A stretch of DNA of 10,597 nucleotides from Faecalibacterium sp. UBA1819. GTDB taxonomy: Bacteria; Bacillota; Clostridia; Oscillospirales; Ruminococcaceae. The position numbers were made by a program, and so were the translations under genes. The first letter of the stretch is position 1, and every line of letters starts with the position of its first letter. The notes under the pieces were generated by a model. It made no database searches. It saw only the letters and a program-made list of their open reading frames with translations, and was not told the DNA's origin. Positions 6,442-10,597 of the stretch are shown piece by piece. The stretch covers positions 2,564-13,160 of the forward strand of contig DCEX01000025.1 of the NCBI GenBank assembly GCA_002315015.1. The letters are read 5' to 3'.

Positions 6442-6470
6442 TTTAAAATGCAAAAATTTTCTTTTATACT
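6442..6470 (+). promoter_or_regulatory. Candidate promoter of the malic enzyme operon
   Basis: TTTAAA (6442-6447) and TATACT (6465-6470) are separated by 17 bp, matching consensus at four of six and five of six positions. It lies back-to-back with the foldase promoter, with only 8 bp between the two -35 boxes. The start point would be near 6477, giving a leader of about 260 nt before the malic enzyme ATG. Confidence 0.55.
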
Positions 6471-6738
6471 GTTAATGAAAAGGCGTTGTGCGCACTGCAC
6501 AAGCATGTGAAAATACCGCCCTTTTCGCCCGGTTTTTTAGGGCATTTCTGAAAACAAGGAAATGCACAGATTTTTCTCATAAGCCCGACGGCTGCAAGGC
6601 AAAAAGCGCAGAAATCCTTTGTGGATTGCAAGCATTTTTAACACAGCAGACACCGGTTCATGCAGAAAAAGCCGAAAATTTCGACTTTTCAGGAAGCCCC
6701 TGGCTGGGCAGGGCGCACAAAAAGGCAGGAATGGACCA
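6471..6738 (+). other. Long untranslated leader of the malic enzyme operon, with hairpins
   Basis: No supported gene lies in this stretch. It contains TTGTGC/GCACAA (6486-6491 with 6497-6502, 5-nt loop); GCATTTC/GAAATGC (6542-6548 with 6559-6565, 10-nt loop) followed five bases later by TTTTT (6571-6575); AATCC/GGATT (6613-6617 with 6623-6627); and the dyad at 6667-6689. The second hairpin resembles a weak attenuator. I do not recognise any known riboswitch class. The malic enzyme frame is open back to 6619, but that extension is Arg/Lys-rich and unlike the family, so it is treated as untranslated. Confidence 0.45.
6667..6689. promoter_or_regulatory. 23-bp imperfect dyad, possible operator
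   Basis: The half AAAAGCCGAAA is mirrored by TTTCGACTTTT around a central A at 6678, with ten of eleven pairs matching (only 6672/6684 fails). The symmetry without a loop fits a DNA-binding dimer site better than an RNA hairpin. It lies 49 bases before the malic enzyme ATG and downstream of the candidate promoter, where a bound repressor could block elongation. The regulator is unknown. Confidence 0.45.
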
Positions 6739-7914
6739 ATGGATTACTACAAAGAGGCATTACATCTTCACGCAAAGCATCACGGCAAGCTGGAAGTCAC
6801 CAGCAAAGTGCCGGTAAAAACACGCGACGACCTTTCCACCGCGTACACCCCCGGCGTGGCACAGCCCTGCCGCGAGATTGCGCAAAACCCAGCCGCCGCC
6901 TATGAATACACCTGCAAAGGCAATATGGTGGCCGTTGTTTCCAACGGAACGGCTGTTTTGGGCCTTGGCAATATTGGCGCGGCGGCTTCTCAGCCCGTCA
7001 TGGAGGGCAAGGCCATTTTGTTTAAAGAGTTCGGCGGCGTGGATGCGTTCCCCATCTGCTTGGACACGCAAGACCCGGAGGAAATCATCCGCACCGTCAA
7101 GCTGATTGCCCCCGTATTCGGCGGCATCAACCTGGAGGACATTGCTTCCCCCGCCTGCTTTGCCATCGAGGAGCAGCTGGAGCGCGAGCTGGACATCCCC
7201 GTATTCCACGATGACCAGCACGGAACCGCCATTGTGGTTACGGCCGCTTTGCTGGGTGCGCTGCGCGTTGTGAAAAAAGAGCTTTCCGATATTCGCGTTG
7301 TACTCAACGGGCCGGGCGCAGCCGGAACCGCAATTATTAAAATGCTGCGCAGCGCGGGCGTGCAGCACATCATCGCCTGTGATGAAAACGGCATTCTGTA
7401 TGCCGAGCGCGGCGTGGGCATTGCCGACCATAAAGCTATGCTTTGCACCATCACCAATCCCGATCACCTCACCGGCACGCTGGCGGATGCCGTAAAAGGC
7501 GCCGACGTGTTTATCGGTGTTTCCGTGGGCGGCGCATTGACCCCCGACATGGTGCGCACAATGGCGAAGGATGCCATTATTTTTGCTATGGCAAACCCCG
7601 TGCCGGAAATTACGCCCGATGAAGCCAAAGCTGCCGGTGCGCGTGTCGTGGGAACAGGGCGCAGCGATTTTGCCAACCAAATCAATAATGTGCTGGCGTT
7701 CCCCGGCGTGTTTAAAGGTGCTTTGCGCGTGCGTGCCCGCGACATCAACACCGAAATGAAAGTAGCGGCGGCCTACGCCATTGCCGACTTAGTTTCGGAC
7801 GAAGAACGCAACGAAGATTATATCATTCCCGGCGCTTTTGACGAGCGTGTGGCAAATGCCGTGGCTGATGCCGTGGCAGCTGCGGCGCAGAAAACGGGGG
7901 TGGCGCGCCTGTGA
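6739..7914 (+). CDS. Malic enzyme (malate dehydrogenase, oxaloacetate-decarboxylating)
   Basis: A 391-residue short bacterial malic enzyme. It converts malate to pyruvate and CO2 while reducing NAD(P), in the cytoplasm. The N-terminal domain holds STAYTPGVA (33-41) with catalytic Y36, MEGKAILFKEFGGVDAFPIC (88-107) with catalytic K91, NLEDI (131-135) and FHDDQHGTA (156-164) for the metal and substrate. The nucleotide-binding domain begins at VVLNGPGAAGTAI (187-199). FAMANPVPEITPDEA (282-296) and NQINNVLAFPGVF (313-325) are typical C-terminal blocks. The start at 6739 was chosen because AGGA at 6727-6730 lies 8 bases upstream and MDYYKEALHLHAKHHGKLEV is the normal family N-terminus. The stop overlaps the GTG of the next gene, indicating translational coupling. 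Cofactor choice (NAD or NADP) cannot be settled by eye. Confidence 0.95.
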   Translation: MDYYKEALHLHAKHHGKLEVTSKVPVKTRDDLSTAYTPGVAQPCREIAQNPAAAYEYTCKGNMVAVVSNGTAVLGLGNIGAAASQPVMEGKAILFKEFGGVDAFPICLDTQDPEEIIRTVKLIAPVFGGINLEDIASPACFAIEEQLERELDIPVFHDDQHGTAIVVTAALLGALRVVKKELSDIRVVLNGPGAAGTAIIKMLRSAGVQHIIACDENGILYAERGVGIADHKAMLCTITNPDHLTGTLADAVKGADVFIGVSVGGALTPDMVRTMAKDAIIFAMANPVPEITPDEAKAAGARVVGTGRSDFANQINNVLAFPGVFKGALRVRARDINTEMKVAAAYAIADLVSDEERNEDYIIPGAFDERVANAVADAVAAAAQKTGVARL

Positions 7915-8750
7915 GAACGATTACCGCACGCGAAATTACCGATACCATCGCCCGCCTGTGCATTGAGGCGAACCGCACGCTTTCGCCCGACATGACAAAT
8001 GCGCTGACGAACGCCCGGGCCGCCGAGCCGTGGCCGGTGGCAAAAGCCGCGCTGGACACCATTTGCCAAAACTTAGATGCGGCCAAAGAAACCGGCCTTC
8101 CCATTTGCCAAGACACGGGCATGGCGGTGGTATTTGCGGACATCGGCCAAGAAGTATTCATCGAGGGCAATTTTGAACAGGCTGTCCATGACGGCGTGGC
8201 AAAAGGCTACACCGAGGGATTTTTGCGCAAGTCGGTTGTCGCTGACCCCATCCGGCGCGGCAACACGGGCGACAACACCCCCGCTGTCATTCACACACGC
8301 CTTGTGCCCGGCGACCGTGTACGCCTGACCGTTGCCCCCAAGGGCTTCGGCAGCGAAAACATGAGCCGCATCGCCATGCTGAAACCGGCACAGGGCAAGG
8401 AAGGCGTGATGGATTTTATTGTTGAAGCCGTGCGCCTTGCCGGGCCGAACCCCTGCCCGCCGATTGTGGTAGGCGTTGGCATTGGCGGCACCTTTGAGCT
8501 GTGCGCCATGCTGGCGAAACGGGCACTTCTGCGCGGTGTGGACACACACCATCCCGACCCCTATTATGCCGAAATGGAGCAAACCCTTTTGACACGCATC
8601 AACGCTTTGGGCATCGGCGCACAGGGCTTTGGCGGAAAAACCACGGCGCTGGGGCTGCAAATTGAAACTTATCCCACCCATATTGCGGGAATGCCCGTGG
8701 CGGTCAATATCAGCTGCCACGTCACGCGCCACAAGGAGGCTGTTTTATAA
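7911..8750 (+). CDS. Class I fumarate hydratase, alpha subunit
   Basis: A 279-residue catalytic subunit of the iron-sulfur (class I) hydro-lyase family. Three conserved cysteines sit in typical places for [4Fe-4S] ligands: C66 in LPICQDTGMA (63-72), C182 in NPCPPIVVGVGIGG (180-193) and C269 in NISCHVTRH (266-274). GNTGDNTPAVIH (117-128) and KGFGSENMSR (144-153) are also family blocks. It should interconvert fumarate and malate together with the beta subunit. The start is GTG at 7911, overlapping the malic enzyme stop by four bases (GTGA), so the rarer start codon is tied to coupling. L-tartrate dehydratase alpha is a close relative and cannot be excluded by motifs, but the adjacent malic enzyme favours fumarase. 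The exposed cluster is oxygen-sensitive in this family. Confidence 0.92.
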   Translation: MRTITAREITDTIARLCIEANRTLSPDMTNALTNARAAEPWPVAKAALDTICQNLDAAKETGLPICQDTGMAVVFADIGQEVFIEGNFEQAVHDGVAKGYTEGFLRKSVVADPIRRGNTGDNTPAVIHTRLVPGDRVRLTVAPKGFGSENMSRIAMLKPAQGKEGVMDFIVEAVRLAGPNPCPPIVVGVGIGGTFELCAMLAKRALLRGVDTHHPDPYYAEMEQTLLTRINALGIGAQGFGGKTTALGLQIETYPTHIAGMPVAVNISCHVTRHKEAVL

Positions 8751-9325
8751 TGCAACACCATTTGACAACACCGCTGACAAGCGCACAAGCCCAGCAATTG
8801 AAAAGCGGCGATACCGTTTTGCTTTCCGGCACTATTTATACCGCGCGCGACGCTGCCCATAAGCGTCTTTGTGAAGCGCTGGAGCGCGGCGAAACACTTC
8901 CGCTGAACTTGCAAAATGCCGTCATCTACTATGCAGGCCCTACCCCGGCACGCCCCGGAGAGGTCATTGGCTCGTGCGGGCCGACCACCAGCGGACGCAT
9001 GGATGCTTATGCTCCCACGCTGATGCGCCAAGGGGTCATCGGCATGATTGGCAAGGGTGCGCGCAGCGCCCAAGTCGTCGAAGCAATGAAAGAGTGCGGC
9101 GCCGTTTACTTTGCCGCCATCGGCGGTGCCGGCGCGGTCATGGCATCGTGCGTCAAACAGGCGGAAGTCGTTTGCTATGATGACCTTGGCAGTGAAGCCG
9201 TGCGCCGGTTGACTGTCGAAAACATGCCTTTAACCGTCATCATTGACAGCGAGGGACACAATCTGTATGAGGACGGCCCCGCGCAATACTTGGCGGCTCA
9301 GAAACAGGAGGAAGCAAACGCATGA
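8750..9325 (+). CDS. Class I fumarate hydratase, beta subunit
   Basis: A 191-residue protein matching the C-terminal part of one-chain class I fumarases, here a separate subunit. Landmarks are LLSGTIYTARDAAHKR (24-39), IYYAGPTPARPGEVIGSCGP (59-78), TTSGRMD (79-85) and GMIGKGA (98-104), with DLGSEAVRRLTVENMPLTVI (145-164) near the end. In the family this swivelling domain contributes substrate-binding residues to the alpha subunit's iron-sulfur site. The ATG shares one base with the alpha stop (TAATG), and AAGGAGG at 8733-8739 lies inside the alpha gene, so the two subunits are coupled at about equal level. The split alpha/beta form is common in anaerobes. Tartrate dehydratase beta is the alternative identity. 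Confidence 0.92.
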   Translation: MQHHLTTPLTSAQAQQLKSGDTVLLSGTIYTARDAAHKRLCEALERGETLPLNLQNAVIYYAGPTPARPGEVIGSCGPTTSGRMDAYAPTLMRQGVIGMIGKGARSAQVVEAMKECGAVYFAAIGGAGAVMASCVKQAEVVCYDDLGSEAVRRLTVENMPLTVIIDSEGHNLYEDGPAQYLAAQKQEEANA

Positions 9326-10512
9326 AGCGCCTGTCTTTTCGTCAGCGTCTTTTGATGGGAGTTACCCTATTTTCCATGTTCTTCGGCGCGGGAAACTTAA
9401 TTTTCCCGCCGTTTACAGGTTACTGTGCCGGGGCAGAGGCCGTACCCGCCTTTTTGGGGCTGATTTCCACCGCCGTTTTGTTCCCGGTTTTGGGTATTGT
9501 TGCCACGGCGCGGGCGGGCGGCATGGACGGGCTTTGCAGCAAGGTTCACCCACAGTTTTCCAAGTGGTTTACCCTCATTATTTACCTGTGTATCGGGCCG
9601 ATGCTGGCGATTCCGCGCACGGCGAGCATGGCCTTTTCCATGATGCGCTTTGCCACTGCCTCTGCGGCTTCGGTTTCTATCGGACCTTTTACGTTAGAGC
9701 AGGTTTTGGCGGTTGTGTTCTCGGTGATATTCTTTGCCGCCTCGCGCTTTTTTGCCAAGCGGCCCTCTCACTTAAAAGACATTTTAGGCAAAATTTTAAC
9801 GCCGCTTTTGCTGGTGCTGGTCGTTGTTCTGTTCGCGGGCGGAATGTTCCTTCTTCCTGCCGGAGCAGGCGCTGCCCGCGCACCGTATGCGGGCGCACCG
9901 TTTGCCGCCGGGTTTGTGGAGGGCTACAACACCATGGACGCGCTGGCGGCGATGGTATTCGGCATTTTGATTGCCGTAAACATTCAGGACTTCGGCTTGG
10001 AGGACGCCAAACAGCTGCGCGTAGAAACTTCTATCAGCGGCTTGCTGGCGGGTGTAGTGCTGACCATTGTATACGGAATGCTGGCCATTCTGGGCGCACG
10101 CGCAAGTGCTGTTTTGCCCGAAGCGTCCGATGGCTCTGTGGTGCTTTCCGAGCTGTGCCGCCTGTTCTTCGGCAATGCGGGTGCGGTGTTGCTGGCCGTC
10201 ATTTTCCTTGTGGCGTGCTTTAACGTATGCACCGGGCTTTTGAGCAGCTGCGCTTCGTTTTTCAGCAAAGAATTTCCGCGCCTGTCGTTTGCCGCATGGC
10301 TGAATGTATTCACCGTTTCCGGGTGCGTGATTTCCGTGTTCGGGCTGGGCTTTATTCTTCAAATTTCCGTGCCCATCCTGACGCTGATTTACCCCGTTGC
10401 CCTCACGATTATTGTTTTAAACCTGTTCCCCTTTGCTTTTTTGCAAAAGCCATGGGTTCACCGCATCGCGGTTATTGCCGCGTTTGCGTACAGCGTGATT
10501 TCTATGCTTTAA
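9322..10512 (+). CDS. brnQ: BrnQ-family branched-chain amino acid carrier (LIVCS family)
   Basis: A 396-residue integral membrane protein with about twelve hydrophobic segments, slightly shorter than typical family members (about 430-450). The N-terminal signature MGVTLFSMFFGAGNLIFPP (12-30) and GPMLAIPRTAS (92-102) are diagnostic of BrnQ carriers, which import leucine, isoleucine and valine with sodium or protons across the cytoplasmic membrane. The ATG overlaps the fumarase beta stop by four bases (ATGA), with AGGAGG at 9307-9312. Its place at the end of a malic enzyme-fumarase operon is unusual and suggests coupling of amino acid uptake to the malate/pyruvate node. The real substrate could differ within the family. 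No clear terminator is seen in the 85 bases that follow. Confidence 0.9.
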   Translation: MKRLSFRQRLLMGVTLFSMFFGAGNLIFPPFTGYCAGAEAVPAFLGLISTAVLFPVLGIVATARAGGMDGLCSKVHPQFSKWFTLIIYLCIGPMLAIPRTASMAFSMMRFATASAASVSIGPFTLEQVLAVVFSVIFFAASRFFAKRPSHLKDILGKILTPLLLVLVVVLFAGGMFLLPAGAGAARAPYAGAPFAAGFVEGYNTMDALAAMVFGILIAVNIQDFGLEDAKQLRVETSISGLLAGVVLTIVYGMLAILGARASAVLPEASDGSVVLSELCRLFFGNAGAVLLAVIFLVACFNVCTGLLSSCASFFSKEFPRLSFAAWLNVFTVSGCVISVFGLGFILQISVPILTLIYPVALTIIVLNLFPFAFLQKPWVHRIAVIAAFAYSVISML

Positions 10513-10597
10513 AACCCAGCAACTTATAAAAGCAGACTCTCGAAAAATTGCCGCCTGATTCAGAAAGAACCTGAGCTGCAAGGGGAAAAAGGCTTGG
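10513..10597. other. Non-coding tail after brnQ
   Basis: No gene or strong intrinsic terminator is visible in these 85 bases. A short palindrome CTGATTCAG (about 10556) and a bulged pairing of GCAGACTC with GAGCTGC are present, but without a U-tract. The operon may continue past the window, or this may be the upstream region of the next gene. Confidence 0.4.

Noticed and set aside
6619..6738. A 40-residue N-terminal extension of malic enzyme
   Set aside because: It is basic and unlike family members, while the ATG at 6739 has a well-spaced AGGA and gives the normal N-terminus.
6471..6738. Known riboswitch or T-box ahead of the malic enzyme operon
   Set aside because: No T-box sequence or conserved core of a familiar riboswitch class could be recognised by eye; only short generic hairpins are present.
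6760..7680. A 306-codon minus-strand frame opposite malic enzyme
   Set aside because: The plus strand is a textbook malic enzyme with all catalytic residues; the opposite frame has no recognisable domain.

Overview
The window looks like chromosomal DNA from an endospore-forming, moderately GC-rich member of the Clostridia (Oscillospiraceae/Ruminococcaceae-like). The evidence is the sporulation gene spoIIP, an ECF-type vitamin transporter subunit, a PrsA-like foldase lipoprotein, a two-subunit oxygen-sensitive-type class I fumarase and strong AGGAGG-type ribosome binding sites. This taxonomic reading is inference. No RNA gene, insertion sequence, phage gene or CRISPR array is visible.

Left part (1-3506): a membrane S component of an ECF transporter (minus strand, 73-636) is divergent from a MocR-type GntR/aminotransferase regulator (792-2186). 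They share a 155-bp control region with three copies of a TTCAGTTT-type motif. Known MocR regulators are PLP-responsive, so vitamin B6 uptake is a reasonable but unproven role for the S component. spoIIP (2278-3435), a cell-wall amidase used in engulfment, follows and ends at a strong bidirectional terminator.

Middle part (3507-6433, minus strand): a Cys-type sulfatase without a signal peptide (start best placed at 4978) lies downstream of a separately terminated parvulin-type foldase lipoprotein (5178-6302). The foldase has two Ser/Ala tracts, one of them inside its rotamase domain, and a near-consensus promoter.

Right part (6434-10512, plus strand): a tightly coupled four-gene operon encodes malic enzyme, fumarase alpha, fumarase beta and a BrnQ-family branched-chain amino acid carrier. 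Adjacent genes overlap by 4, 1 and 4 bases. The enzymes would carry fumarate to malate to pyruvate. The operon promoter is back-to-back with the foldase promoter and precedes a leader of about 260 nt with several hairpins and a 23-bp dyad near the malic enzyme start.

I did not find a clearly new biological system. The items most worth a second look are the repeat-bearing MocR/ECF control region, the malic enzyme-fumarase-BrnQ operon with its long leader, and the Ser/Ala insertion in the foldase domain.
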